Assembly (NCBI RefSeq): GCF_001956985.1
Contig: NZ_CP019082.1
Coordinates: 7,006,001-7,070,000, forward strand
DNA length: 64,000 bases
Source of the DNA: Paludisphaera borealis
GTDB lineage: Bacteria > Planctomycetota > Planctomycetia > Isosphaerales > Isosphaeraceae
Reading direction: 5' to 3'
Part shown: in pieces, positions 1-8,327 of the stretch
Layout: every line of letters begins with the position of its first letter
How positions within the stretch are numbered: position 1 is the first letter of the stretch
Notes under the pieces: generated by a model
What the model saw: only the letters and a program-made list of their open reading frames with translations
The model's database searches: none
What the model was told of the DNA's origin: nothing
Translations under genes and position numbers: made by a program

Positions 1-1
1 A

Positions 2-421
2 GCCGCGCAGACCCGCGAGGAGACCGCGCAGGCGGTCCTCAAGGCCGGGAATTCCGGCGAGGTGGTCGCGGCGATGATTCCCAAGCTGTTCGGCAAGTCC
101 ACTCTCGCGCGACATCCCGACCGGGTCGAGCCCTTGAAGGCCGAGATGGAGAAGACCTCGGCGTCGGGCGTCGCCGGCGCGCTGCGCGGCATGGCGATCC
201 GTCCCGACCGTCGCGAGCAGCTCGCCGAGATCGCCGTGCCGACCCTCGTGATCGTCGGCGAGGACGACGTGATCGCCCCTCCCGCCGAGGCCCGCGCCAT
301 GGCCGAGGCGCTGCCGAACGGCCGGCTCGAAGTCGTCTCCGACGCCGGCCATCTCGCGCCCTACGAGAATCCCGATGCGGTCGACCAGGCGATCCTGGGG
401 TTCTTGCAGGGGCTGAATTGA
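2..421 (+). CDS. alpha/beta hydrolase, C-terminal part (5' end outside window)
   Basis: The frame is open from base 2, so the gene begins before the window; the first internal start (GTG at 62) is not its true start. The visible 139 residues carry the end of an alpha/beta-hydrolase fold: the acid residue lies in the strand-turn LVIVGEDDVIAPP and the catalytic histidine in DAGHLAPYENP, followed by the usual last helix. The nucleophile elbow is outside the window, so substrate and subclass cannot be given. The stop TGA is at 419-421, about 90 bases before rnd on the same strand. Confidence 0.85.
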   Translation, partial: AAQTREETAQAVLKAGNSGEVVAAMIPKLFGKSTLARHPDRVEPLKAEMEKTSASGVAGALRGMAIRPDRREQLAEIAVPTLVIVGEDDVIAPPAEARAMAEALPNGRLEVVSDAGHLAPYENPDAVDQAILGFLQGLN

Positions 422-512
422 ATTCCTATTCGAAGAACGGAATCGCGTGTCGCCGGCGCGTTTCGCAAGCGGACCACTTCGCCCGTCGGCTCGGGTTCCC
501 GCAGGGTGCATT

Positions 513-1721
513 ATGTCCGAGACGCGTCAAGAAAGCCTGATCGCCACGCCGGCCGGGCTCCAAGAGTTGATTGAACATATCCAGGCTGAAGGGCGATTCG
601 GGTTCGACACCGAGTTCGTTTCGGAAGACACGTTCGAGCCGGTCCTCTGCCTGATCCAGGTCGCCACCCGCTCGCGGCTCGCGGCCGTCGACCCCCAGGC
701 CGTCGGCGACCTCGGCGGCTTCTGGGCGTTGGTCCACGACCCCGCGATCGACGTGGTGATGCACGCCGCGGGCGAAGACATGCGGATCTGCCTGATGCGC
801 ACGGGCTCGGTGCCGAAGCGGATCTTCGACGTCCAGATCGCTGCGGGGCTCATCGGCTACAGCTATCCGCTCAGCCTGGTGAACCTCGTGAGCCAGGTGA
901 TGCGGGTTTCGCTCGCCGGCAGCGAGACCCGGACCGACTGGCGGCGCAGGCCGCTCACCCCCGCCCAGGTCCGCTACGCGCTCGACGACGTGCGGTATCT
1001 GCTGGAACTGGAAGATCGGCTGGCGGCCGAGCTGGCGCGGCTGGGCCGGACCGACTGGGCCGAGGCCGAATTCGCCGACTTCCTGACCTCGATCGAGGAC
1101 CGGGCCGACGAGGAGCGTTGGCGGCGGCTGCCGGGCTTGCACCAGCTCAACCGCCGAGGGCTGGAGGCGGCGCGGAAGTTGTCGGAATGGCGCGAGTCCG
1201 AGGCGCGGCGGCAGAACCGGCCGATGCGTCAGGTGATGCGCGACGACCTGCTGGTGGCCATCGCCAAGCGACAGCCGGCCAACCGTCGCGACCTGGAAGC
1301 GCTCCGCGATTTCAATCGGCCGAACCTGACGAGCCGGGCCAACGAGATCCTGGCGGCGATCGAGGAGGCCCGATCCACGCCCGACGACGCTCTGCCCGAA
1401 CTCGCCCCGCGTCACGACGACGCGCCCGGGGCGTCGACGGTCGCCAACTTGCTGGCGGCGGCCCTGGCCCAGTGCTGCCTCGAGAACAAGGTCGCCGGCT
1501 CGCTCGTGGCCCACACGGCCGACCTCAAGCACCTGATCCGCTGGCGGCAAGACGGGCGCCCCGACTCGAACCGGCCCGCGCTGATTGAAGGCTGGCGAGG
1601 CGGGTTGTGCGGCGAACTGCTGCTCGACGTCCTCGACGGCCGCCGCGCGCTGCGGGTGGTCGATCCGACGAGCGAGTTCCCCGTCGCCCTGGAACCGGTC
1701 CGAACCGAGGAGCCCTCCTGA
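513..1721 (+). CDS. rnd: ribonuclease D
   Basis: A 402-residue 3'-5' exoribonuclease of the DEDD superfamily, which trims the 3' ends of tRNA precursors and other structured RNAs. Exo I is FDTEF (D32, E34), Exo II is HAAGEDMRI (D89), and Exo III is YALDDVRYL (Y155, D159), the DEDDy arrangement. An HRDC-type helical domain follows at about residues 205-285 (LPGLHQLNRRGLEAARKL and LLVAIAKRQP). The ATG at 513 is chosen because homology begins soon after it; an in-frame extension to 447 adds Arg/Pro-rich residues without a domain. The next gene starts 3 bases after its stop, so the two are probably cotranscribed. Confidence 0.93.
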   Translation: MSETRQESLIATPAGLQELIEHIQAEGRFGFDTEFVSEDTFEPVLCLIQVATRSRLAAVDPQAVGDLGGFWALVHDPAIDVVMHAAGEDMRICLMRTGSVPKRIFDVQIAAGLIGYSYPLSLVNLVSQVMRVSLAGSETRTDWRRRPLTPAQVRYALDDVRYLLELEDRLAAELARLGRTDWAEAEFADFLTSIEDRADEERWRRLPGLHQLNRRGLEAARKLSEWRESEARRQNRPMRQVMRDDLLVAIAKRQPANRRDLEALRDFNRPNLTSRANEILAAIEEARSTPDDALPELAPRHDDAPGASTVANLLAAALAQCCLENKVAGSLVAHTADLKHLIRWRQDGRPDSNRPALIEGWRGGLCGELLLDVLDGRRALRVVDPTSEFPVALEPVRTEEPS

Positions 1722-1723
1722 CG

Positions 1724-2566
1724 ATGTCGCGCACCCTGAGTTGCTTCACCAACTGCTACGGCCCCGACGGCGTCTGGACGGCCGTGGGACGGATTCGCGA
1801 GGCCGGGATCGACCACCTCGAACTGGCCCTTCGCGGTCACGACTTCGGCGGCCTGGTGATCCCCGAATCGGTCGTCGTCACCGAGAAGGCCGACGACGCG
1901 ACGGCTCAATCGTTCGTCGATCACCTGACGCGGCACGGCGTCAAGGTCAGCGGCTGCAACGTCGGCGGCGCCGACATCCGGACCGAGGACGGCGTCGCAT
2001 TGACCGAGCGCCGCATCCGGTTCGCGGCGAGGTGGTTCGCGGTCCCGGTCTGCGTCTCCGGCGCGGGCAAGCCCGCTGACGCCGTCGAGCGGAAGACCGT
2101 CGTGAGCCATCTCCGCCGGCTGGGCGACACGTCCGCGAGCGTCGGCGTCGTGCTGGCTCTGGAGACCCACCAGGGGCCGACCCAGAACGCTGAGGCGATG
2201 CTCGCCCTGATGGCCGAAGTCGACCACCCGTACGTCCGGCTCAACTTCGACACCGGCAACATCGCCTATTACAACGACGGCTTCGACCCTTGCGACGAGC
2301 TGGAGAAGGTCAAGCAGTTCGTGCGCAACGTCCACGTGAAGGACAGCCGCGGCAAGCTCGAAGACTGGTACTTCCCGGCCGTCGGCGACGGCGGAGCCGT
2401 CGATTTCGCCCGCGTCCGCGCGATCCTCGACTCCGTCGGCTTTGAAGGGCCGTACACGATTGAGATCGAAGGCATCGCCGGCGAACCCGAACCGGGATTG
2501 GAAGGTCGCCAGGATCGCATCACCCGCAGCGCAGCCCATCTCCGGAGGTGCGGATACGGCGACTGA
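1724..2566 (+). CDS. sugar phosphate isomerase/epimerase-like TIM barrel protein
   Basis: A 280-residue protein of the xylose isomerase-like TIM-barrel (AP endonuclease 2) superfamily. Family-type strands are visible: GIDHLELALRG near residue 30, VVLALETHQGP near 145, VRLNFDTGNIAYYN near 175 and VRNVHVKDSRG near 205, giving the Glu, Asp/His and His metal-ligand pattern of these isomerases. It ends with YTIEIEGIAGEPE. The start ATG lies 2 bases beyond the rnd stop and is preceded by GAGGAG at 1707-1712, implying translational coupling to rnd. The substrate is unknown; planctomycetes hold many paralogues of this fold. Confidence 0.85.
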   Translation: MSRTLSCFTNCYGPDGVWTAVGRIREAGIDHLELALRGHDFGGLVIPESVVVTEKADDATAQSFVDHLTRHGVKVSGCNVGGADIRTEDGVALTERRIRFAARWFAVPVCVSGAGKPADAVERKTVVSHLRRLGDTSASVGVVLALETHQGPTQNAEAMLALMAEVDHPYVRLNFDTGNIAYYNDGFDPCDELEKVKQFVRNVHVKDSRGKLEDWYFPAVGDGGAVDFARVRAILDSVGFEGPYTIEIEGIAGEPEPGLEGRQDRITRSAAHLRRCGYGD

Positions 2567-2582
2567 GGCAGGACGGCTGCGA

Positions 2583-2681
2583 TGGCGGGAGCGTATGGGA
2601 ATCGAACCCACCAGGGGTCGCTTTCACGATCCCTCATCGGTTTTGAAGACCGAGGGCGGCACCAGCCGGCCACACGCTCCC
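2583..2681 (-). tRNA. selC: tRNA-Sec (selenocysteine), anticodon UCA
   Basis: The minus strand folds into a selenocysteine tRNA. It has an 8-bp acceptor stem (GGGAGCGT at 2681-2674 with ACGCTCCC at 2594-2587), a long D arm (GGCCGGCTGGTGCCGCC), anticodon loop CTTCAAA with anticodon TCA at 2646-2644, a long variable arm, T arm GGTTCGATTCC, discriminator G and an encoded CCA (2585-2583). The 8-bp acceptor, UCA anticodon and 99-nt length separate it from tRNA-Ser and suppressor tRNAs. It implies that the organism inserts selenocysteine at UGA; selA, selB and selD are not in this window. Its 5' half is repeated at 24188-24231. Confidence 0.95.
2638..2681 (+). other. attachment-site repeat, left copy, inside selC
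   Basis: These 44 bases (the 5' half of selC through the anticodon stem-loop) recur in the same orientation at 24188-24231 with a single difference (A at 2653, G at 24203). A long direct repeat of part of a tRNA gene flanking accessory DNA is the signature of site-specific integration. The integrase remnant at 3145-3288 lies just inside this copy, the usual position. Confidence 0.8.
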
Positions 2682-2827
2682 AAACTTAATCTCAGAAACA
2701 ACTTAAGGTTAAAGCGGATTTCCGGCGGCCCTGAAAGCCCACGAACGCCGGTTTGAACCTGAGTGCACTGGGATTCCGTCTCGGCGTACTCATGTTCCTT
2801 TTCTAACAACCGGCGGGGCGATCGGCT

Positions 2828-3208
2828 ATGGCCACGCAGGAGGACGGGCTCTGATTCGGCGAGGCCGGCGGCAAGCCCCGTCGTTACGGCAAGGTCGGAG
2901 TCGTCGCCTTCGACGACGCCCAGCGGGCCTTCATCGCCGACCTGGCGGCCCGCCCGGCGGCCGGCAATCCGGCGCTCAAACCGCCGCTCCAAGACGTCGC
3001 CACCATCGACCTCATGATCGACTTCTTGAAGAGGGTCCAGGAGCACCGTGGGCAGCGGGCTTACGACCACCGCCACCCGGACCTGACCCGCTATCCACGT
3101 CGGCCCCAAACGTCCGGCGGCGTCGGTGACGAAGAGGCACATGACTGCTTCAAGCCGGCGTGGACGTGTTCAGGGTCGCCACGATGTCGGGCAACAGCGT
3201 TGACGTGA
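2828..3208 (+). pseudogene. unidentified ORF with in-frame TGA next to selC
   Basis: An ATG at 2828 opens a frame interrupted by TGA at 2852 and then open to 3208. The downstream part (RYGKVGVVAFDDAQRAFIAD, then DLMIDFLKRVQEHRG) looks like real protein up to about 3090, after which composition suggests a frame change. It may be the N-terminal part of the integrase whose C-terminus follows in another frame, but no motif proves this. No family was recognised. Confidence 0.35.
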
Positions 3209-3288
3209 TCGAATCTACATGCGGCCACCTTCGGGCGGAAGACTTCCAGGCAGCGGTGAAGATGCTGGACGAGTTGCGGCGGGAATGA
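3145..3288 (+). pseudogene. tyrosine recombinase (integrase) C-terminal remnant
   Basis: Reading in the frame of 3145, the product begins LLQAGVDVFRVATMSGNS and continues VDVIESTCGHLRAEDF, ending at TGA 3286-3288. This matches box II of tyrosine recombinases: a hydrophobic AGVD segment, a (L/M)(S/G)GxS element, then (T)-Y-GHL. At the place of the catalytic tyrosine the codon is TGC (Cys), and the frame is closed upstream by TGA at 3142-3144, where homologues commonly have Trp. No box I Arg-His-x-x-Arg is readable upstream. It lies within 500 bp of the att site, as expected for the element's own integrase, but cannot be functional as read. Confidence 0.55.
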
Positions 3289-3654
3289 CGGCAGTGGGAT
3301 TCGCTGCTCAGAAAAGCCGCCATGGGCATCTTGACCAGGCCCCACAACTCATCGCCCTCGGGGGCGAACGCCTTGGCCGACGTCAAGAAACTCGATGGTG
3401 AGGGAGCCCGATATGGTCGGCCGGCTCCGGGCCGTCTACGTGGCGCCTCGGGGCTCTGCGCCCCGAGGTCGCCGACCCCGAGGTGATCAAGTCGGTCTGT
3501 GCCGCCCCTTACTCCTACCGCGAGAACAGCGTCATCATTAAATAGAATCCGTCTCACGGCTGGAAAGGTTGCTGATCGTGATCGCCTGCCTCTGCCCGAC
3601 GGTCATCGATCGAGTATTCTATACCGATAGGCCGATGGTCGAAGGCTCCGAACT
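3289..3654. other. gap with coding debris
   Basis: About 365 bases without an intact gene. A short open stretch on the plus strand ends with PEVADPEVIKSVCAAPYSY and stops at TAG 3543-3545, and looks like the C-terminus of a lost gene of unknown family. The same stretch contains a GC-rich inverted sequence around 3450-3480. No promoter or terminator could be assigned. Confidence 0.4.
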
Positions 3655-4260
3655 ATGACAAGATCCGATCCGATACCGCCAAGTCCACCATTGCTCGACG
3701 GGGAGAACCCCACCGTGACCTCCGACGAAGACGCCCGCCCGATCGATCCCCAGGTCCGCATCGGCCACGTCCACCTGAAGGTCGCCGATCTGGAGCGGTC
3801 GCTCCGGTTCTACTGCGGCGTCCTGGGTTTCCAGGTCACGCAAAGGTATGGAACGCAGGCGGCGTTCGTGTCCGCAGGCGGCTATCATCACCACATCGGG
3901 CTGAACACCTGGGAGAGCCTCGGCGGGTCGCCGCCGCCTGTCGGGGCCACGGGGCTCTACCATGTCGCCATCCTCTATCCCGACCGGAGGACGCTCGCCG
4001 ACGCCCTCCGGCGTCTCATCGCCGCAGCCGTCCCGCTCGACGGGGCCAGCGATCACGGCGTCAGCGAGGCGCTCTACCTGCGTGACCCGGACCATAACGG
4101 GGTGGAACTTTACTGGGATCGACCGCAAGAACTGTGGCCACGTACGGCAGCGGGAGAGTTGGCGATGTTCACACGTCGGCTCGACCTCGACGGTTTGCTG
4201 AACGAGGTCGAAGCGGAAGCGACCGCCCCTGAAGTCGAAGAGGGACCACGAGATTTGTAG
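3655..4260 (+). CDS. VOC family protein (glyoxalase/extradiol dioxygenase-like)
   Basis: A 201-residue protein with two beta-alpha-beta-beta-beta modules of the vicinal oxygen chelate fold. Putative metal ligands are the His of IGHVHLKVADLERS (about residue 40), the His of LYHVAILYPD (about 103) and the Glu of NGVELYWDRPQELW (about 148), preceded by RDPDHNG, which is typical of CatE-like dioxygenases. The YHHHIGLNTW segment is also characteristic of that group. The 30-residue lead before RIGHVHL is unconserved in appearance, so the start could be internal. First intact cargo gene of the island; substrate unknown. Confidence 0.85.
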   Translation: MTRSDPIPPSPPLLDGENPTVTSDEDARPIDPQVRIGHVHLKVADLERSLRFYCGVLGFQVTQRYGTQAAFVSAGGYHHHIGLNTWESLGGSPPPVGATGLYHVAILYPDRRTLADALRRLIAAAVPLDGASDHGVSEALYLRDPDHNGVELYWDRPQELWPRTAAGELAMFTRRLDLDGLLNEVEAEATAPEVEEGPRDL

Positions 4261-4313
4261 GCCGGTTCCCCGCCCAAGGCTGTTCCGCCACATTTACGAC
4301 TCGGTGAACCCTG

Positions 4314-4823
4314 TTGATCTTCCGCCTCTCCCACAAGCTGAACTCGAAGATCAAGGCCGGGCCGCTCCCCACCCGACCCCTCGCCGAGAATCCGTTGGCG
4401 GACTGGTCGTCGCATCTGTTCGTCGCCGACCGGACGCAGTACATCCTCCTGAGCAACACCAAGTCGCTCTACTCGACCGTGACGTACGGCAAGGGGATCA
4501 CGGACGACGCACGATTCATCGAGCGAGCCCTGAGCAGCCTGCGGGAATCCATGGAGGACGACGGTCAGGCGTTCGTCCACCGACGCTTCATCGCCCCGGC
4601 GAGCGGCACGATCCGGTTCGCCAGGGCGTTCGATCGTTCCGTCACGGGTTCGATGAACGAATTGATCGTCCAAGCGACGGCCCTGCTGGGCGAGGGCGAG
4701 CTTTCGCCGTTCGACGTCGGATTCCGGCTCAACGACGTCCTGCTCTCGGCGCTTGCTGGGAGCGGAAAGAAGTATGGCACGCCACGAGAGGCGTTCAAGA
4801 GCATGACCAGCGGTTTCGAGTGA
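4314..4823 (+). CDS. DUF6933-like protein
   Basis: A 169-residue protein beginning MIFRLSHKLNSKIK, then NPLADWSSHLFVADRTQYIL and LLSNTKSLYSTV. This is the pattern of a small family of unknown function (DUF6933, from memory) found in bacterial accessory DNA. No catalytic motif, membrane segment or signal peptide is visible. Same strand as the VOC gene and 53 bases after it. The 3' end converges on a minus-strand gene at 4863. Confidence 0.7.
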   Translation: MIFRLSHKLNSKIKAGPLPTRPLAENPLADWSSHLFVADRTQYILLSNTKSLYSTVTYGKGITDDARFIERALSSLRESMEDDGQAFVHRRFIAPASGTIRFARAFDRSVTGSMNELIVQATALLGEGELSPFDVGFRLNDVLLSALAGSGKKYGTPREAFKSMTSGFE

Positions 4824-4862
4824 TGACTGGTCCTGGATGCGGCCCCGTCCCGACGGCGGTCG

Positions 4863-5384
4863 TTACTCCTTCGAGCGAGGCGTCGGGCCTTTCTTCGCCC
4901 GCCCGAAGTAATCGGCCGTCCGCTCCTCGAACTGCTCGCCGGTGATCTTCGCCCCCCAGGTCGTCGGGATCTTGACGAGCTTCTTCACCTCATCGTAGGA
5001 GAGGCCGGCCTTCACGAGCCTCTTCATGGCCGGGAGGAAGGTCTTCCCGAAGAACACGCCCATCTTGTCGGCGACCTGACGGTCGAAGGACTCGGCGGTG
5101 ATCGTGGTCTTTTTCTTCTTCTCTGCGGCCTCCTTTCGAGCCTTATGGTCGTCTGTGGGGCTGCCGCCGGTGCGCCCGAGCTTGGCCTTGGCCCCCATGA
5201 CGGCGGCGACCATGCCCCGCTGCTTCGCCTCGTCCTCGTCGACGCCGTCGAGCAGCGCCTCGGCGTAGGCGTACGTGGCGAGGATGTCGAACTTGCCGAT
5301 CGACATGTCCTTCGGGGGCTGCTTCTTCGCCACGCTCACGAACTCCTTTGACGTCCGGATTGTGATATTTGCACATGTAGGCAT
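4863..5384 (-). CDS. hypothetical protein, basic, alpha-helical
   Basis: A 173-residue ORF, unrecognised. It is rich in Lys, Ala and Glu, with a strongly charged middle (RKEAAEKKKKTT) and a C-terminal half that reads as helices (FLPAMKRLVKAGLSYDEVKK). The first 26 residues may be non-native; MSIGKFDILATYAYAEALLD is a plausible alternative start at 5306. It sits 7 bases downstream of kptA on the same strand and could be cotranscribed with it. Confidence 0.55.
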   Translation of the reverse strand: MPTCANITIRTSKEFVSVAKKQPPKDMSIGKFDILATYAYAEALLDGVDEDEAKQRGMVAAVMGAKAKLGRTGGSPTDDHKARKEAAEKKKKTTITAESFDRQVADKMGVFFGKTFLPAMKRLVKAGLSYDEVKKLVKIPTTWGAKITGEQFEERTADYFGRAKKGPTPRSKE

Positions 5385-5391
5385 GCGATCC

Positions 5392-5934
5392 CTATGTCTT
5401 GGTCACGTATTCGGGCGGCACGGCGTCCGTCAGCCACACGCCGTTGGCCGACAGGAAGAACTCGTGGCCGTCCCGATGCATCCGCCCGGCATCGACCGTC
5501 AGGACCACCGGCCCGCCCCGCCTGGCACCGACCTTCCTGGCGGTCTCGAAGTCCTTCGAGAGGTGGACGTGATGCCGCTTCCCCTTGTTCAGGCCCACGG
5601 ACAGGATCGACGGCAGGAACCGATCGACCGTCCCGTGATAGAGCACCTCGGGGGGCTCTCGCTCCTCAAGTTGCAGGTCCACCTCGACGCTGTGCCCCTG
5701 GCTGGCCCGGATCACGTCGCCGGTCTCGTCGAACGAGTATCGCCTCTTGTCGTTCGTCTCGACGCACTCGACCAGTTCGTCATAGGTGATCGGGAATCCG
5801 TTTTCCCCGGCGGCCCTAAGGAGGTCGTCCACCGCCACCCATCCGCCGGGCTGGAGCGTCAGGCCGATTTCGCTGGGGGCGTGCCGCAGGTGCTTCGCCA
5901 GGTACTTGCTGACCTTCGTCGATCTCGGCGACAT
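5392..5934 (-). CDS. kptA: RNA 2'-phosphotransferase (Tpt1/KptA family)
   Basis: A 180-residue cytoplasmic enzyme of normal family length. KptA/Tpt1 transfers an internal 2'-phosphate from RNA to NAD+, giving ADP-ribose 1'',2''-cyclic phosphate. The N-terminal winged-helix lobe has KYLAKHLRHAP (R17, H18) and GWVAVDDLL. The NAD-binding lobe has RASQGHS (residues 76-82), YHGT (99-102) and HHVHLS (121-126), the Arg-His-Arg-type active-site set of the family. It appears intact, unlike many neighbours. Its bacterial substrate is generally unknown; carriage on an island suggests RNA repair or ADP-ribose metabolism, which is inference. Confidence 0.93.
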   Translation of the reverse strand: MSPRSTKVSKYLAKHLRHAPSEIGLTLQPGGWVAVDDLLRAAGENGFPITYDELVECVETNDKRRYSFDETGDVIRASQGHSVEVDLQLEEREPPEVLYHGTVDRFLPSILSVGLNKGKRHHVHLSKDFETARKVGARRGGPVVLTVDAGRMHRDGHEFFLSANGVWLTDAVPPEYVTKT

Positions 5935-6060
5935 GCTCCGGTCCTTTCCGCAAGAATCATACGCCCGAGTCTACGCCGGTTCCAAGCCGTGAACGATGGC
6001 ACGGGGGTCGACGGTGGGAATGCTTCGTCAGGCACGACTTCCGGGTGGACGGGCGAACCG

Positions 6061-6726
6061 TCACCTCGAATACCGGCCCATCAACTCTCCTTGGGCGAGG
6101 ACGTGGCCCTTGATCGAGCGGAGTACGTCCTGCCTCGTCGCCTTCGGTCCAAGGCCCAGTTCAGCGTCGAGGGCGAAGAGGTGGAAGACGTAGCGGTGCG
6201 TCCCGCTCGGTGGACAGGGGCCGCCGTATCCGGTCTTCTTGAAGTCGTTCTTGCCCTGAAGAGCGGTCTCCCCGCCCGCCGCCACCGTGACCCGCTCGTG
6301 GGCCGGCACACCCTCATTGAGTCCTCTGACGCTGGCGGGGACGTCGAAGATCACCCAATGCGTCCAGGTCCCCCTGGGGGCGTCGGGGTCCTCGACGACC
6401 AGGGCCAGGGACTTGGCGGCGTCCGGAACGCCGGACCACTCCAGCGGGGGCGAGACGTCCTTGCCGTCGCACGTGTACACCTTCGGGATGGCCCCGCCGT
6501 CGGCGAAGGCCGGGCTCTGGAGGAGGATGGTGTTCATCTTCGGGTCCTTGTGCAGGATCGACTCGGTGGGTGGAATGCGACCGCAGGACGTGAGGGCGGC
6601 GAGCAGGACCGGCAGGCCGAGCAGAGACCGAAATACGGCGGTGACGCTCTTCGGATGGCGCAGCCCTCGGCGCCCATCGACGGTGAGCTTGCCCGCCTCG
6701 TTGCCGACCGTACGGGGCCGACTCAT
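6061..6726 (-). CDS. YbhB/YbcL family PEBP-like lipoprotein
   Basis: A 221-residue protein of the phosphatidylethanolamine-binding (Raf kinase inhibitor-like) family. The fold signature is clear: PKVYTCDGKDVSPPLEWSGV, then LALVVEDPDAPRGTWTHWV, and PPSGTHRYVFHLFALDAEL. An N-terminal hydrophobic run ending LLAALTSCG forms a lipobox, so the product is probably a lipoprotein outside the inner membrane; the start could be one of several codons before it. Immediately downstream of osmC on the same strand (26-base gap), likely one transcript. Confidence 0.9.
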   Translation of the reverse strand: MSRPRTVGNEAGKLTVDGRRGLRHPKSVTAVFRSLLGLPVLLAALTSCGRIPPTESILHKDPKMNTILLQSPAFADGGAIPKVYTCDGKDVSPPLEWSGVPDAAKSLALVVEDPDAPRGTWTHWVIFDVPASVRGLNEGVPAHERVTVAAGGETALQGKNDFKKTGYGGPCPPSGTHRYVFHLFALDAELGLGPKATRQDVLRSIKGHVLAQGELMGRYSR

Positions 6727-6752
6727 AGCTCTTCCCCCAGGTGGCCGTCGAC

Positions 6753-7202
6753 TTATTGCGGCTCCACGACGATCTCGGTCTTCACCGAGTTGGCGATGAA
6801 GCAGGCGTGGTGGGCCTGGTCGTGGAGTTGCCGGAGTTCCTCGGGACCGGGCGTTTTCTCACCACTGAAACTCACCTGGGGCATGAGTGTCACTCGGGTG
6901 ATCGCCAGCCGCCCCCCAGCGTCCTTCTCCAGGACGCCGACCGCCTCGTCGTGGTAGGCGTCCACGACGTACTTCCTCCGGGCGGCGACCGCCAGGAAGG
7001 TGAGCATATGGCAACTCGATAGGCTGGCGACGAACGCCTCCTCGGGATCGACGCACGACTCACTGCCCAGGTAGGCGGGAGCGGCCGAGGCCCGGACGGT
7101 GACACCCGCATCGAACGACCAGTCGTGGTCCCGGTTGTACGTCTGGTAGGCGAAGTCCGGCGTCTCTCGTTTCCAATCGATCGTGGCCTTGTGTTCCGAC
7201 AT
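6753..7202 (-). CDS. OsmC family peroxiredoxin-like protein
   Basis: A 149-residue OsmC/Ohr-family protein. The two redox cysteines are in LSSCHMLTFLAVA (about residue 62) and HHACFIANSV (about 133), spaced as in the family, with ESCVDPEEAFVASL before the first. These proteins reduce organic hydroperoxides in the cytoplasm. The start ATG at 7202 begins MSEHKATIDWKRET, a family-like opening. It is divergent from the gene at 7373; the 170 bases between probably hold both promoters. Confidence 0.92.
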   Translation of the reverse strand: MSEHKATIDWKRETPDFAYQTYNRDHDWSFDAGVTVRASAAPAYLGSESCVDPEEAFVASLSSCHMLTFLAVAARRKYVVDAYHDEAVGVLEKDAGGRLAITRVTLMPQVSFSGEKTPGPEELRQLHDQAHHACFIANSVKTEIVVEPQ

Positions 7203-7372
7203 GGCTTTCGTCCTCCGTCGTCCCGGTAGAGCCTTTCGTCCTGCCCCGATTATCGCCGATCACGTCATCCGACGCCACGAGGGTTGACGACCGACGAATC
7301 GAAGCCGACCTTCGTTTCGTCGGTGAACCTGCTCTGAACGGCTCGTGTCTCCCGTCCCACAGGAGGCACGCA

Positions 7373-8182
7373 ATGGACACCACGGATCTGCTCATGAAGT
7401 TCGCCCGGATCGGGGCCAGGCTCAAGGTCGCCGACCGGCCCTCCCGTCGCTTCCGGGCCGCATCGGGCGTCATCACCCTGGACGTGCGGGCCGACCGCAA
7501 TGGCGAGTTCTTCGAAGTCGTCTCTCCCGGAGGCGCTGCTCCCGAGGTCGCCGTCCTGGACGTCCGGCCCGCCGACCGGCACCTGCTCCTGCTGGTCCGG
7601 GAGGGGGGCGAGAAGCACAAGTTCCTCTGCGGCCACGACGAGCGGCACTGGTTCGTCGCCGCCGTCCCCGAGAGCGCCCCGGTGGGGACCGTCCGGCAGG
7701 CCAAGGAGGCGCTCAAGCCCGCCGAGGTCCAGGTCGCCCAGTCCCACCTGGGGCTCCGGGCCGAGGCCCGCAACCGCCGCAAGAACGCCGCCTACCGCCG
7801 CCAGGGCGAGTGGTTCTTCCTGCCCGTGCCCGGCTTCGCCGTCGACGAGGGCCTGGTGCTCCGCAACGAGCCGCTGCGGCGGGGCAACGGCGGCAAGCCG
7901 CACTGGGTCGAGTTTTGTTATCGGACCGGAGGCGAGACGGTTTACGTCTGTTCTCGGCACCCTAACGGCGTCACGCCGTCCCAGCACGAGAAGATCATCG
8001 CCGGCAATCCCAAGGCAAAGGGCTGGGGCTGGCAGGTGATGCGCCGGAATCCCGGCGTATACGTCCGGGGCGGCGTCCGGCACGCCGACCACAAGACGAT
8101 CGTCCTGCACGGCTGGCACCGGGTCCTGATGAACACCGAGGACCAGTCCAGGGCCATGAGGAACGTAGCCTTCCTGGATTGA
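7373..8182 (+). CDS. conserved hypothetical protein of mobile DNA
   Basis: A 269-residue intact ORF without a recognised domain. Features: a beta-rich start (ADRPSRRFRAASGVITLDVR), a DERHWFVAAVPE segment, and a basic C-terminal half with KAEARNRRKNAAYRRQGEWF-like spacing, GGVRHADHKTIVLHGWHRV and NTEDQSRAMRNVAFLD. No signal peptide or membrane segment. Compositionally like its neighbours. The reverse strand is open over most of it but encodes only low-complexity sequence. Confidence 0.6.
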   Translation: MDTTDLLMKFARIGARLKVADRPSRRFRAASGVITLDVRADRNGEFFEVVSPGGAAPEVAVLDVRPADRHLLLLVREGGEKHKFLCGHDERHWFVAAVPESAPVGTVRQAKEALKPAEVQVAQSHLGLRAEARNRRKNAAYRRQGEWFFLPVPGFAVDEGLVLRNEPLRRGNGGKPHWVEFCYRTGGETVYVCSRHPNGVTPSQHEKIIAGNPKAKGWGWQVMRRNPGVYVRGGVRHADHKTIVLHGWHRVLMNTEDQSRAMRNVAFLD

Positions 8183-8327
8183 CGACCTGGCGAGCGGATC
8201 GGGAATCGGCCCGTGGAGGCGGCTCGCCTCGACTGCGGCGCTCTCGCCCCCTGGTGAAACGCCCGGTGATCGGGCACGATGTCCCGGACGAACCACGATC
8301 AGCCGCACAGAACCTGTTTCATCCCAC

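Noticed and set aside
426-1550. 374-residue minus-strand ORF over rnd
   Set aside because: It is complementary to DEDD and HRDC motifs, with no family resemblance.
2852-2854. In-frame TGA near selC as a possible selenocysteine codon
   Set aside because: The residue context shows no redox motif, the flanking frame decays, and no SECIS-like hairpin directly after the TGA was evident.
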